From the NCBI GenBank assembly GCA_021234155.1, contig JAJEKV010000003.1, positions 13,500,386-13,564,385 on the forward strand: a stretch of 64,000 nucleotides of DNA. The letters run 5' to 3'. Each line of letters opens with the position of its first letter. The first letter of the stretch is position 1. The notes below the pieces were generated by a model, which was given only the letters and a program-made list of their open reading frames with translations, searched no databases and was not told where the DNA came from. The position numbers were made by a program, and so were the translations under genes. The stretch is from Isoetes taiwanensis. Its lineage: Eukaryota; Streptophyta; Lycopodiopsida; Isoetales; Isoetaceae. Shown one piece after another: positions 35,785 to 47,885 of this stretch.

Positions 35785-35850
35785 CATGGCGATAATGCAC
35801 TTGGAAAGAATCGCTCACTTGGAACTAAAAGATCTTGGTTCGAAACCCAT
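35785..35850 (+). other. tRNA-related SINE head, copy 1
   Basis: A perfect B box, GGTTCGAAACC, ends at about 35,847, and a related sequence recurs at 43,245-43,290 ('gcacttggaaagagtcgatgacttagaactaaaag'). The A-box side is weak. It is not a functional tRNA gene as read. Confidence 0.45.
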
Positions 35851-36364
35851 TTTCAACATGAGCCTTTTGCATATGTATGATGACCATCTTTGTATTATTC
35901 CCATATAGTCGTCACATCATCCCTCTCCATCATCCCCCTCTGAACGATGACGGTCCCCTCCTCATCAGCGTTGGGAAAACTTTCAAACCTTGTCAAGAAA
36001 TTTTCCTACAAGTCCTGAACCCATTCGGAATTTACAAAATACAACTGGAAGCTCCCTGCTACTAATACTCAAACTGGAAATGATATAAAATCCACATTTA
36101 ATTTTTTTTCTCTTTTTAAACGATGTAAATTGCTCCCAATAACAAATACATTAGGAGCATCCTTTTACAAGTCAATGTATCACAAATATGCACATGTTGC
36201 TTACAGATTACTCTACCAATAGAATGTCACGATTGAAGTGGCAAATCGTAAAACAACAAATTTCTACAAGCTTGGCCAGCATATTAAAGCTTACCATTTG
36301 AGATTGCCCATCAGCTTCTGAAAGACATCACATCCACTGGCAGCTGCAATAACAATGAATTCAA
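35851..36364. other. Unassigned, possible SINE body then spacer
   Basis: No coding sequence was recognised. The first 100-150 bp may be the body of the SINE whose head precedes it. AT-rich sequence follows. Confidence 0.3.
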
Positions 36365-36720
36365 TGTACCTCTTGCACTTGCTTCTTGCACTTGGAAGCT
36401 TGCACCTGCTTCTGACACGTGGAAGCTTTCAGACGGGCGTCTGTAAAAGGACAGAGGTTGTGCATCATCAAAGTGCTTGGAGGCTTTCAGACAAGCGTCT
36501 GTAAGGTGGCAGAGGTTGCACTAGAGGCTGCGGATTTATGCACTTGAACACTTTGGGGCGGGTGTCCGTAAGGTGAAAAGAGCCTCGCACTTACTTCTTG
36601 CACTTGGAAGCTGCTACCGCTTCTTACGTGGAAGCTTTGGGCGGCGCCCTGTAAAAGGACGAAGGTGGTGCATCATCAAAGTGCTTGGAGGCTTTGGACA
36701 AGCGTCCCGTAGGGTGACAC
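36365..36720 (+). repeat. Minisatellite of about 70-bp units at the 5' side of the RTE LINE
   Basis: About five degenerate units follow the pattern 'ggaRgctttNNgacNNgcgtcYgtaaNNgNNNNaggttg', starting near 36,420, 36,478, 36,545, 36,630 and 36,687. There is a higher-order duplication: 36,369-36,510 resembles 36,584-36,717. Each unit contains a small palindrome: CAGAC/GTCTG at 36,430 and 36,488, GGGC/GCCC at 36,639, GGAC/GTCC at 36,696. Confidence 0.8.
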
Positions 36721-38489
36721 CGTATTCATGGCAACTCCGGTGATAGAAGCCGACGAGCCCCTGGCGTCCCTTCATCCAACACCACGGATATGCATGTGGA
36801 TGGTGGCCGGTCACGCATCCCCTCTACCTAGCGGAGACATGGCAAAAGCAAAACTTCTCTTTGGGAGAGTACATAGATGCCATTCCCAATCGCGAGCGGA
36901 TGACACCGCAAAATTGACAGTGCACACCGAAAAGAGAAGCGAGGCAAAGTCTCGCGGCAACAAGCATAGCTTCGGCGGGCATATGGACGGATACTCTAGC
37001 CTAGCGGCAAGTCAGATCCGCGGCTTCACCACCACCAAACGGTAGTTGAGGAGCATTGGAAACATGTTCAAGCAATGGCGAGAGGGCAACAGAGCTCGAA
37101 TTGCTTGCTTGGCGAGGAAATCTGGCCTCCACACCCAAATTGCTCAAGAGGCGGGGTTATCGAAAAAAATAAGTGTTTCCAAAGATGGAGACCCGCGATA
37201 CTGAAAGACTGGAAGATGGCCTTAGCCTAGTGCACTCGGGAAGGCGGAAGGATAAGAAGAGTCTTGGTCGACATGCAGCCCGCATAGATTCCTTGTATAA
37301 TCGCCATGGAAACCATGACACAGGACAAAGCAACGTGTTGAGCATGAGACAATGGTAACCATCTCCGCCGATCGAGGTCGAGGGAGGTCGCTCTTGTGAT
37401 GCGAAAAAGTCCGTGTCGCTTTTGAAGAGAACCAGGTCACAATTGGGAGCCCTTCAAAGTAGGGTCGAGACACAAGAAGTGGCCTCATCGCAATGAACCC
37501 TATCTTTGGACTCTCGCTTGAAAACCGGAGCATAGCTCCTCGCAGCCCAAGATCGAAGATGCGGGAGGGTGAGGGGCAGCCATTGTTGAACAAGGCAAGG
37601 GCCTCAATGTTGACGCTCATGAGCAATTCCTGGCGGTGCATCGTGAATTGACAAGGCGGCAACAATTTCAGCAGAGCTAAGCTCTCGAAACCCGAGGAAG
37701 GAGAGACCACTATACCTACCGGCAGTCCCACGCCCAAAAAGAGTGCAAAGGCGCGGCCGGGGCCATCTAGTACCGCACCCCAAGCCGCTCCATGCCCCCG
37801 CTAAAGCGCAGGCCCGACCTATGCCCGTCGGCGACAAACAACTCTGTTGTGCGAGGCGGGGATTGACTCAACGGTCGAGAGCTCCAAGATTCGAGATGGA
37901 GAAGCCACAATGTGGTGGTACGTGGCCCGAAGAGGCAAGGGAGGACCTCATTAACCTCCAAATGTTGATTCTTGCTCGAATGACATTCCCATACCATTAA
38001 ACATTATTAGGGTGAGACGCCATGGCGTCCAAAGACCTGAGCCTTATACAGGTGGTCACATTCACAAGCATAAGATGCGCCAAGTGAAAGCGACCATCCT
38101 ACGCCAGGTAAGCAAATTAAAGGGAATCGCCTCAGATATGTTGACCGAGACTGACCATTACCAACAAGAAGACCGCAGTAACGAAGTTGGCCAAAGTTAA
38201 AAGCATTCGCGCAGGCGGAGGAGCCGCAGATTCCATTCGGGGCAAGATGCAAATTTTCGTGCCGCCAATGCGCTCACGAATCTTGCCTAACCCTCCGCAG
38301 CCTCGGGCCGTGCCACCGCTGCCGCTACTCCGAGACGCCTGCTCAAGTTGCCTCACCGCATTTGCTTTCGCACATCTCGTGTGCTCGTTGCCTCACCTTC
38401 GCTGTCGCGACATCTCGCCGCTTCCACTGCTCACCCCTTCATTGCCGCCATCAATCCCCACCGCCCGCCAACAAATAGGAATTATTGCC

Positions 38490-39130
38490 CGCATGGTCTC
38501 ACGGAATTGTAGGGGCTTCCCATGGCGTAAGGAGATAGTCTCAACTGAGTTGCCCATCGAACATGGATCTCATCTTCCTCATGGAAACATGGGAGCATGG
38601 GGACCACGGGATACCCGACTTGCCGGGATACCGGCACTACTCAATCTTCAATGATTGCACAGAGAAAGGGGGGCATGGGGGTTGTTACTACTACCGAACA
38701 ACCTTGGGCACAGTCAATCTCCTTGTTCAAGACAGAGCACAAGCCGGTACTTGTGGGTGCGTGTGCAAAACTGCGGCATGAGACCCCTCTTTATTGGCGT
38801 TGCTATTTTCCCACATGCGAAAGCAACTTCTATCACACCCACTCCCCGGATGTGGATAGGCTGGACCCCTATGTCGATCTATATGATGACATCTGGCAAA
38901 GATAAGCAGGTTAGGCGATGTCATACTCCTTGGAGACTTCAATGCGCCGCGACCGGGTAGAACAACCCATGAGATTTGATCCCTTGACCGATGATATATT
39001 GCGGTTCGCGTCCCGCAGAAGGAGCTTGCCACGGACATCGGATGACAATCGGTCCGCAGCGTTATGGTCGCAGTTGCTTTTGCTCTGCGTATCTTTGACA
39101 CAGTAATCGCAATGATGGGCACACGGTGGC
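38490..39130 (+). pseudogene. RTE endonuclease domain, broken
   Basis: The start resembles 'NCRGFPWRKEIVSTE', an RTE endonuclease opening with the active-site Asn. 'LMETWEHGDHGIPDLPGYRH' near 38,580 holds the conserved catalytic Glu of the ETW motif, and 'GGHGGCYYYR' follows as expected for the 'GGV.....' strand. The enzyme nicks target DNA for priming. The later GDFN-like motif is recognisable near 38,930 only in another frame. Multiple shifts are present. Confidence 0.75.
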
Positions 39131-39899
39131 TTTACCCGCAAGAGCACTTGTAAGTGGGAAAACCCGGGGGGATCTAGTGTGGTGGACTATGTGTTGTGCC
39201 CGAAAGCGGGATATGCATGTCATCAAGCACTTTCAGGTGGGAACAACTAATCGGGATGAAGAGATTGACTTTCGGACCACTTACCACTTTACGAAGTTGG
39301 CTTGGCGGTTGTGCGAACCCGGTGCAACAACTCCTCACATGCCTCATTGCGATTGGATTATGAACATGCGAGGGCTTATGCCGGATGCTTATAGATGACC
39401 TGGCAGTAAATTTTGCAATATCCTACACTAGAGCAAATGACAAAGCCTACCGGTCGATTCGCTTAGGCTTAGGCGGGAGAGGTGCTTTTGGGACGCCGCC
39501 CGACGCAGACCTCCGTGAACACAACCTTCCCACGTAATCAATGGTTTGACGCCAGCGGTGCAAGGAACAAACGCCGGCTCCGCCAAGTCCACGAGACCGC
39601 TTTGCCCACATGCGGTCGAAGTAATGCGCATCTTCCTTAAAGCTAAGAAAGCCGGGTACATTGCGGTGCATCAAAGGGAAATATTTTACCTCCCGGAGCG
39701 TCACCCCCGGACCTTCGGGCGAAGGGTTCTTAGAAAGCGAGTCTGACCCACGGGGAATATCACTCCCGGAAATGGAGGCAATACTTGCAACAGCCTTCTC
39801 GACCTCTCGGTGCACATGCGGCATTACCATTGCAAGAAGGCCCGATGGAAATCACATTCGGACGTGGAACAAGGCTTACAACGTCTTGCCAATGGGAAA

Positions 39900-40900
39900 G
39901 CCCCGGACTTGGATGGTATGGCGGTAATTGCTTAAGTGGGTGGCCGTCCATAATACCGATCTTGACCACCTTGTTCAACAAGGCATTACGGGAAGGCTTC
40001 TGTGCGGTGGACCAATAGCGAGTTGTTCCCATCTATAAGGCAGGTGACCCACACCGCCTGACCACCATTATCGCAACAATCATGGTCGGATTCGGTTTGC
40101 AACCGCGCTCTTTGGGATTCTCGGCGGCGGTTGGCCAGGCTGGGGCAGGCGAGGTCGCGGGCCCTCACCCGAGGCGGGATTCGGACCTCGGACACTCAAC
40201 CATTGACCACATCTTCACGTTGCGAACTCGATTGAAGAGCGGCAGGAACCGCCCGTCGGGATCTATATTGTTGCTTTGTGGATTTTTCGGAGGCGTTTGA
40301 CACTTGTGCCTCGGGAAAAACTATGGGCAAGGCTGCAGGTTGGGGGGTTCCCCGTAGATTTCGCGTAATCGATTAATGCGAGGCTATATGAAAGATGCTC
40401 GGGTCGGTTGCGGCAGACAAGCCAACCATTTGATAGTAGTATCGGGGGTTCGCCGGGGATGCCCCTCTCCCCAACATTGTTTGGGCTTTACATTGATCAA
40501 TTGGAGAGCTGGCTTAGCGATAATGGGGGCGATGGAGCTCACCTTCTCTATCGGATCGTCGAGGCGGTTAATATATCCGATGATGTGGACCTCTAGCTTA
40601 CACACCAGCGGACATGCAGCGACATCTCGATGCCTGGACACATTCTCGCCAAGCGACCGATATCTTGGCGTCAACGGCCAAGACTAAGGTGGTTTTCATA
40701 TCATCTTCACGTCGGTTGAGGGTCCCCTCCGCCGATTACCAAGGCGTATGTGGAAGTTGCATCCACATACAAGTATTTGGGAGTGGAGTTTCCTTCTACT
40801 ATGCCTTGGGACACATCCATACTGGGGTGACGGTGATCCGGGAAGGCACTATATGCAATGCAAAACAATAGTCATAGAGCGGAGTTGTATGATTGGGCCT
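39900..40900 (+). pseudogene. RTE reverse transcriptase domain, broken
   Basis: The domain starts with a 'YKAGDPHRL'-like segment near 40,036. A 'STIDHIFTLRTRLKSG' segment near 40,195 corresponds to the RTE 'TIDHIFTLR' motif, and 'PLSPTLFGLYIDQLESWL' near 40,460 is the conserved template-grip region. 'DDVDL' near 40,580 is at the catalytic Asp pair, and 'AKTKVVFIS' near 40,680 follows it. The pieces lie in different frames, so no protein could be made. Confidence 0.85.
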
Positions 40901-40949
40901 ATCGGTCACACACTGTTCAAGGTCTTAGTAGAGCCTGTCCTTTTACACC

Positions 40950-41966
40950 GGGGTGGAAGTATGGGGCCCAATAGTATCACTTGCTACTTGGAATGACTTG
41001 GAGCAGGTCGAAAGCCTTCTTAGTAATGAAAGCACTAGGGGTGAAGTCCACAGTCCCATATCAAATTCTCTTTGGAGAGAGGGATTCTTGCCTCTTGGGA
41101 GACCCTTCTTGATCGCCACCTTGTCTATTTTCGAGAAGGTGGTCAATATGGACGATGCTCGTCTCCCTAAACTAGCTTTATATCATGGCAATGGGGCCCT
41201 TGGCGCCCTCAAGGCCCTCTTTGGAGGGAAAAAGAGCTCAATGGTTGGCTAGATGGAATGTGCGAGAACACAGGTGCATACATATGCAAACAGAGGCAGA
41301 TCGCCATAGCTTGAGGCAATATCTTGACGCTTGCTTCCTCAGCAAGCTTTGGGATGCCAATGCCCTTGAACATGTCAAGACAACACACACATCCGCGTCA
41401 CATAAATCCCACATTGGAGCGAGGCCCGCAATGCTACCTGCGTACCCACTTGCCCATGAAAAGGCGGACTCATTGCCTCCATTATACTGAGGGGCACATC
41501 ATCTTGAATTGAGATGGGCGGATGGATTGGTGAGCCACGCCGGGGCGAGGCTCGTCAATCTTTGCCAAATGGGAGTCATTGAGGATGAATCTCATACCCT
41601 TCAAAGTTGCCCAAAGATATGATCAAATTGGACGCTATCTTTGCCGAGTTGGTCGGGCCTCGGCCAGCCATTACATGTGACATTGAGCACGGCATCCGAT
41701 GCAGGTCTTTGGGATCATACCTCGAGGAGGTTATGGACATCGCGAGATCAGCTATGTCCTCGGGCACACTTGACATGTATATATACATTGATGTATACTT
41801 ATGCGGTTTGGCGGCATTCTTATTACCGCCACGGTTTTCCCTCGAAAACCCTTGGTGAGGGGTTTTCTTGGGACAATAATAAGTTTCTTTGCGCTCCTTG
41901 TGGGTCCCATAGGCGATTGGCCTCGATGGGACGATAAAAAATCATTCTCATTCATTCTCATTCTCT
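40950..41966 (+). pseudogene. RTE C-terminal region and 3' end
   Basis: After the reverse transcriptase, a Cys/His-bearing segment near 41,575-41,640 (IEDESHTLQSCPKI in one frame) resembles the RTE C-terminal 'E...H.L..C' finger. The frame that follows ends near 41,858. A 3' untranslated stretch, 'gggtcccataggcgattggc', leads into 'gggacgataaaaaatcattc' and the short tail repeat. The same 3' end appears, reverse complemented, at 63,940-64,000. Confidence 0.75.
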
Positions 41967-42399
41967 AGTCTCATCCTGCTCTCTCTTGCCTTTTTCTCAG
42001 CAAATAACTTCATTCTATCCATCTACATCACACATTGAAGTTCATAAATAAAGCATGACATAAGTCTAACAATAAAATTAACATTAACAAATGCTACATT
42101 AACCTGCTAAAATTTTGCAAAAATTGAACATGGGCTCATTAAGCGTTCTTAGCGGGTTTGCTCTTTGGATCCCCTATGTTTCCAATTGCATTCCTTCAAG
42201 ATCCTTGGATTTTGGTTGCCATGTTTTAATCTTTGACTATTTATCCGGACATAGTTATTTACCAACAGACCAATAAGGGGTCAACTGCCTTACTCAAATA
42301 AGAGAAGAATTGATAGATAACATATGTAATATATACAACTGGAATCATCAAGAATATATTTGAATTTTAGATGTGAAATAACTAATATACCTTGCGTCT
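41967..42399. other. AT-rich spacer
   Basis: Nothing was recognised here. It separates the RTE tail from the candidate minus-strand coding stretch. Confidence 0.3.
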
Positions 42400-42720
42400 A
42401 GCTAGATATGACTTTTGCAATCTCTCTGGCTCTCCTTCCATCAGCCTCGTGATCTACTTGTTCATATCTTTCATATCGCTGAGAAAATATCATAATGTAA
42501 GCACCTAACATATGGGAAATGTCTGCAAGGAGAGCTTCAGAGAAAAGTACCATCTGCTTAAGTTATGCAGCATTCTGTCTTCCCCTTTTCATACAAATGC
42601 GATTGCGTATGAACTTCAACTGCTTATCTGCAATGTTTGAGGCAGTCGCAAGCTGTTCTAACTCTGCTTTAGCATCTTCATCTTTGCCTATGATTAGTGC
42701 ACTTTAAACCTAGATATTTC
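42400..42720 (-). other. Possible host exon(s), unrecognised, minus strand
   Basis: On the minus strand a hydrophilic, helix-like segment reads 'AELEQLATASNIADKQLKF' and then 'QMVLFSEALLADISHMLGAY' across about 42,690-42,500. A second segment, 'LMEGEPERLQKSYLARRK' (about 42,445-42,392), ends at a possible GT splice donor. The composition resembles a coiled-coil host protein more than a transposon. There is an in-frame stop and probably a shift, and I cannot name the family. It may be a displaced gene fragment. Confidence 0.3.
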
Positions 42721-43240
42721 AAAACAAAAGGGTCAGATGCAATATGGTGCCAGACCCTGAAAAGATTTAGAAGAAATATATGAAAGGAAGGAACGGCTGG
42801 CGATGTGCGCTAGAACTATAACCCCGAAGTTTTACGGAAATATATAAAAGAAAGAACATACTTATGTATGTAGCGGATGTTAAAGTAAATTGATGCACCA
42901 TTTGAAAAAGTGGTGCAGGGAGCGGTCAGTTCATCACGCCATTTGTCCATTTGGGAGAAGGGCAACAACCGGCCATGAGTCTTCTGGGCGGGAAGGATCC
43001 AGAAGGCTGAAAAATCAGGGCGGGAGAGCTTCAATGAGTCTGCCACGTAGGCAGGATATTTGGCCAAGCTGGATGGCAGGAGAACACTCTCCCGGGTAAC
43101 TTCCCCATTGCAGGTGCCCTATTAGAAGATAGCCGCCACCTAGCATGGGTGAATTTGTGACACTTGGCATATATACAAGATGCTACATAGCATAGATGCA
43201 TGAATGACACATACATAGAAGAAGAATTTTGTGATAATTT
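42721..43240. other. Unassigned
   Basis: Open frames on the minus strand near 42,816-43,067 carry no recognised domain. Confidence 0.3.
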
Positions 43241-43295
43241 ATGATTATGGAAATAGTGCACTTGGAAAGAGTCGATGACTTAGAACTAAAAGGCC
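43241..43295 (+). other. tRNA-related SINE head, copy 2 (truncated)
   Basis: It matches 35,786-35,835 ('tgcacttggaaaga.tcg..' and 'aactaaaag') but is cut before the B box, where an RTE fragment begins. Confidence 0.4.
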
Positions 43296-43740
43296 ACCGA
43301 TCTGCAGACTCATTGCCTCGATCCGCACAGGACACACCATCTCCAAATTGAGATGGGTTACACCAGGATAGGCTTTGTCAACGTTGCCAAGCAGGAGTCG
43401 TTGATGATAATGCCCACCGTTGATTGGCGCCTAATGCATGATCGGATCGGACCGCGTTAAGCTAAAGCGTCGGGCCTAACCATTCCCTACATATGATATT
43501 GGGCACAACTTGTCACGGACGACATACTCCAGGAGGTCATGGACATGCGGGATCAGCTATGTTCAACAACTATATTCAACAGCACTCACCTGACATGCAT
43601 CTCATGATGCGTGGTAATGTGTTTTGTATATTTTGTACACGTGTACAGTTTCATAGTATTCTTATTGCTGCCACAGTTTTTCCCCCGAAAACTCTTCGGG
43701 GCTAGGATTTTTTAATCCGGACAGTAATAAGGGCGCATCC
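43296..43740 (+). mobile_element. RTE LINE 3'-end fragment
   Basis: It parallels 41,460-41,880. Both contain 'cattgcctc', 'caaattgagatgggttacac'-like and 'caggaggtcatggacat' blocks, and a 3' stretch with 'attcttattgc.gccac.gttttcccc' followed by 'gaaaac.cttcgggg'. It is heavily decayed and 5'-truncated. Confidence 0.7.
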
Positions 43741-46700
43741 CTATTATTATAAAATAAGCAGGAGTTTGCCATGTCATCAAAGCTGAGTTCCTACAATCTG
43801 AGAAGAACATGTCATCAAAAGGCGAGTTCAATCAGCGATGAGTTCCATCCTTTGTTCTTTGAGCTTCTATTTTCTTCTTTGATTGCATTGAGCTACATGA
43901 CAGGCAGCGAGCTACAAGACAAACATAGCTACTAGAGGGACAAATCTAGCTTGCTAGAAGACAAACCAAGGCCTGACTTGGGCAATTCGGAAGTCCTTGA
44001 GGGACTTTTGGAGAAAGGGAAGGTGCCACGGACTTCGTCGGTCGGCAAAACTCCAGGTGCCTTGAAGATAATGGGAATGTTTTTTTTTGCTTGGCTAGGT
44101 TTGCCATGTGGCAAAGTCAAACTGGATAATGGCCCTTGGGGATGCACCCTAACTTTCTGTTGCACTCTTTGTATTGGGTCCCATAGATTTGGGTCTCAGG
44201 GGCCTAAAAACCCTTCTATTCTATTTATTATATTCTAATGACCTCCCAAATACCCTTCATCAATCATCTCTACAACCTTTTTTGGCGATTCTTCCAGTCT
44301 TGCTTGCACTGCCTTTAGTTGCTGCCATCACCATACACAACAATCCATCTCACCTTCCATCTATCAGATTGAATCATCTGCACCCTTTATGAAGCCAGAC
44401 AGCCATCCCTTTAGAATATCCGTGGTATATGAACTCCCAATAAATCTAGGTGTTCCATATGCTCCAAAATCTAAAAAAAAAAAAAGGAGATAATAGGGTT
44501 CTCAGATGCTTCAGACTTTTCGGCTGTAAAGGAACGAAATCAGTCTGATCTTAAGTCATTCATCTAGTGTTGAGGAAAACTTAGCCAAGAAGATTGGATC
44601 CATCAAGAGAAAGAAGGGCCTGTGGCTATCCTTCTATCTGGTACGTCTTCCATCGTGCCTAGAAATAGAATAGGTCTAGAATGACAAAAATTTTTCGTGC
44701 CGATTTAAAGCATAAGCCGATTCAATTTCGGTTCTTAGGTATAGAGATGGCGAGCTAAGATACGGTTTACAAGTATTATGGCAACGAGTTGCAGAACTCT
44801 TACTTCTAGATGTCTTAGATTCCGGCGAATATGAATCCCGTTCTCTTGTATATATTTTTAGAAGAGAACCAGCACAATTTCGTAACATATATTTTTAGAA
44901 GAGAACCAGCACAATCTCGTACATAGAGGAAAGCATTAATGGTTCCTTTTTCCCTTAATGTTTTGATATAATCGGCTTGCTCAAAAAGGATGAACAATTA
45001 GGAATACTCAAGCGAGCATTTCTTGTGTTGTATTTAGGTACACCAGATATCAGTAAAGCTGGATTTTGCGGGAGATGACTAATCCTGCTAAGATCATTGA
45101 CTCTGAAGGTATGTAATTGTAGCTCATAAGTGATCCTCTTGCTTGGCAAGTTATACCTTGAAACAAACTTGTATAGAATCTGGAAAATATAGGCTTTGGA
45201 CTAGGGAAAGCCCATGACCTTAACTTCAAGCAACTTTGCCACAATATGCCCTAGTCAAGTTTTTCATCAAGGTCTCCAATTGGAAAAGTTCATGCCTGTA
45301 GTTCATGACCACTAGCAGTGTTGTAGTATTATCATGAGGTTTTGATCCATGAGATCAGTTTTGTGTTTAATACCTATTTGACTAATTTGCCTGCAGACTA
45401 AATTTGTTCCATTGTTATGGTTTAATGTATGGGAAGGATATTTTGATAGGAACTATCGTTAACCTTTGAAATGATGGTCATGCTTTGGCTTCCTTTGAAT
45501 TATGAGCGAATGACCTGACATGAAACATATCTTGAAACATTGACACACATTCTTTTTCTCATGATTATTATCAGGTTTATGTCTTTTTTTAAATCTTCAA
45601 TAATGTATATGGTTTCTTACTGTTATCTAAATTCATCAGGTTACCTCGATTTTGGTACATATTATAGATAAAAAGTTGCATACATCTTGATCGTCTTATG
45701 CATGCTAAGAAAAATAAAGTGTTAAGAATCTGAGCACACCATCTTCCTGTCCGACTAGCCATGACTTAGCAATAACTCCAGTTTCCATGCCTTCATCTAC
45801 CTCTAATTCTTGCCTCTGTAATCTCCACTTCTCCTCCAAACCGCCACATTGTTCCCTTCATCCACAATTATGTAGAGAACTTTCTTGTTAGGCAACCTAT
45901 GAGTTATGAGCATAATTTTGCTTGGCCTCTAAAAGTTGGTCAATCACAATTTTGAGATTATGAAGAGGTTTTAGGAATTTTCATGTTGAGATTGTCAATG
46001 AAGGAGGACTGTAATTTGGTAAAGATTCGAGCAAGGAACCCTGGGCTTGGAGCAGATATCTGCATTGTAGGAACTGAAGTGTTTAAACGTGGATGGGTTT
46101 TGCAGGCGATTGTCTTTTTGTGACACAGCTCAGGATCACGTTTGAAAATATTGTACTATCGATCTCTCTAGTTGATGGCGTAAGGCATAGTTGTTAATTA
46201 GTCTACGACATCTCAAAAGCTTATCATTAGAGCAGCTATCGGTCATGCCGGAGGTGTATTTCAGAGTTGCTTTGGAGGTCCGTGTGCATCACCCTACTTT
46301 AATGATAGCTTCAAGTGATCTTTGCCTACTTACCTACTATAGAGTGCCCTTATTGCCCATCTACTGTTTGCTATGGAATATCTCTATGGTCTATTGCATT
46401 TTTACTGCTATGGAGTATTCGTATTACCTAACCTACCATTTATTCTATGATATTTTTTTTCCTAATTATATGGCTTTTTGATATGCTTTCACCTTTTGGT
46501 AATGACATGCTGGATTTCCTTGGATGGGTTCGATTCCCATCATGCATATATTTAAATGCTGGATGATTTTGGGTGGCTTTGATTCTATTATATATTATTT
46601 TCTAGTGAATTTTTGTATTTTTGTATAATGTACGGTGCAACTCATTTGCAACAATTTCCTGATCCTTCAGTATTGGGTATGGGTTTTGGGATGTAAAGAC

Positions 46701-47106
46701 TCTCCCATAAGGTATAAGATATTGTTAATTTGATTATGTGTGTCAAGACCCAGTTAAGCTGTATTTTCAGATTTATAGAATTGGAGGCCTCAAGGTCTTG
46801 AAGCGAAAAACTAAATTATGAAGTGGCCGAAGACCAAATTGCATTGTGGACAATTTTTTTTTTATGAAGCAAAATGATTTGACATAGAGCCCTCACAAGC
46901 TAAAATGCACAAATCAAGCCTTCATTTGCCTCTAAAGAAGACTGCGGTTGTTTTTTGTGTAAGAAACAGGTCCTTGAAGCATGTTTGAACCCAGGGTTGG
47001 CGTGCTGACACAAATTTGTTCTAGGTAGTATTGAACTTTCATCCACTAGATTTCTCAGCATTACACATCAACTAATTTTTTTTATGTTTCTTGATGTTTT
47101 CTGTAG
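43741..47106. other. Intergenic DNA upstream of the EDR2-like gene
   Basis: No gene was recognised. An A-run of 13-14 lies at about 44,470-44,485. The interval should contain the promoter and probably a 5' untranslated exon of the downstream gene, but I could not identify a TATA box or first exon with confidence. Confidence 0.35.
44851..44923 (+). repeat. Two-copy 37-bp tandem repeat
   Basis: Two adjacent units begin 'atatatttttagaagagaac' at 44,851 and 44,888, and differ by a base or two. Confidence 0.9.
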
Positions 47107-47885
47107 GAAAGCAAATGATGGAGAACGAGCAAGCAACATATGCTGGATGGATCTATCATCTTGGAATAAACTCTAAAAGGCAATGAATATTGTCATGGCG
47201 ATATCTTGTTGTCAGAGGAAAATTCTGTGAAATGTACATGTATGATCAGATACAAAACATGGAGAGGTGTATATATCTTCGATTTCTATTGATGTTTCAT
47301 ATATAGATAAATGGAAATAAGAAATGCAAGCTTTGTTGAAAATAAAGTTAAACATTTCCATAACACAACTTTTTGTAATCCATGTTGCAAATAATCTTGC
47401 CTGCGGGGTATTTTATCCAGAAACCCATGCGGAAGGGTGCAGTTGGGCCTCATTTAATTGTTGCAGAAATAGGAAGGCAAATGTTCCACGACAAGGTACA
47501 CTTTGATCAATGGCGTCTAGTTGAAAGCATGACACTACTTTGTCATTATTCTCAATTTATTACAACTATTGTACAATCTCAAAGAACGATCTCATCCCTT
47601 TCTATTGTCTGTTCTGTATTATGCATATTGCTGTAGTCATCTCTCATAAAGCGCTCCTTTTTTCTCACATCAGGTTCTCATTGATGAAGCTATGTGGCCA
47701 TGCCGATGACAATAAACAAGTGCAAGTAAAAAGTTATTTCCTTCATAGTACCACTTTTTTATTGAACAAACTGTTCATCATAGTCTCATTTTTACTTTTG
47801 TATTTTCTTTTTGCCACATTACAGTTCATGTTTTAAGTGCTGCAGAACTGGAAAAGTGGTTATGCCTTCCGGTGCCAAGGATGAG
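47107..47885 (+). other. EDR2L: PH-domain exons of the EDR2-like gene
   Basis: Exon 1 reads MMENEQATYAGWIYHLGINS and later 'WRYLVVRGKFCEMYMYD', matching the PH opening 'GWVYHLGVNS...YCH.R.L..RGKYV.MYKRD' of this subfamily. Exon 2, 'KPMRKGAVGPHLIVAEIGRQ', matches the following strands. Exon 3 ('LMKLCGHADDNKQVQ') and exon 4 ('HVLSAAELEKW') complete the domain, ending in the helix with the conserved Trp. Between 'NSK' and 'WRY' in exon 1 the sequence 'GNEYCH' lies one frame off, a +1/-1 pair. PH domains bind phosphoinositides and would tether the protein to membranes. Confidence 0.7.

Larger units (their letters stand above)
36721..41966 (+). mobile_element. RTE-clade LINE, long copy
   Basis: The element contains an apurinic-type endonuclease (about 38,490-39,130), a reverse transcriptase (about 39,900-40,900), a C-terminal region and a 3' end with a short TCATTC-type repeat tail at 41,940-41,966, as usual for RTE. 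The 5' limit is not certain, and the minisatellite at 36.4-36.7 kb may be its promoter region. From 37,000 to 38,480 I see no clear domain. All frames are broken. Three other pieces of the family lie in this window (5.1, 43.3 and 63.9 kb), so it has been active in this genome. Confidence 0.85.

Noticed and set aside
37000-38480. Several overlapping open frames on both strands upstream of the RTE endonuclease
   Set aside because: The high GC content leaves stops rare in all frames, and I see no domain or consistent coding strand. I treat it as the 5' part of the LINE.
44640-45140. Organelle-derived DNA suspected from the AT-rich style
   Set aside because: I could not match it to any plastid or mitochondrial gene, and the only structure is a two-copy 37-bp repeat.
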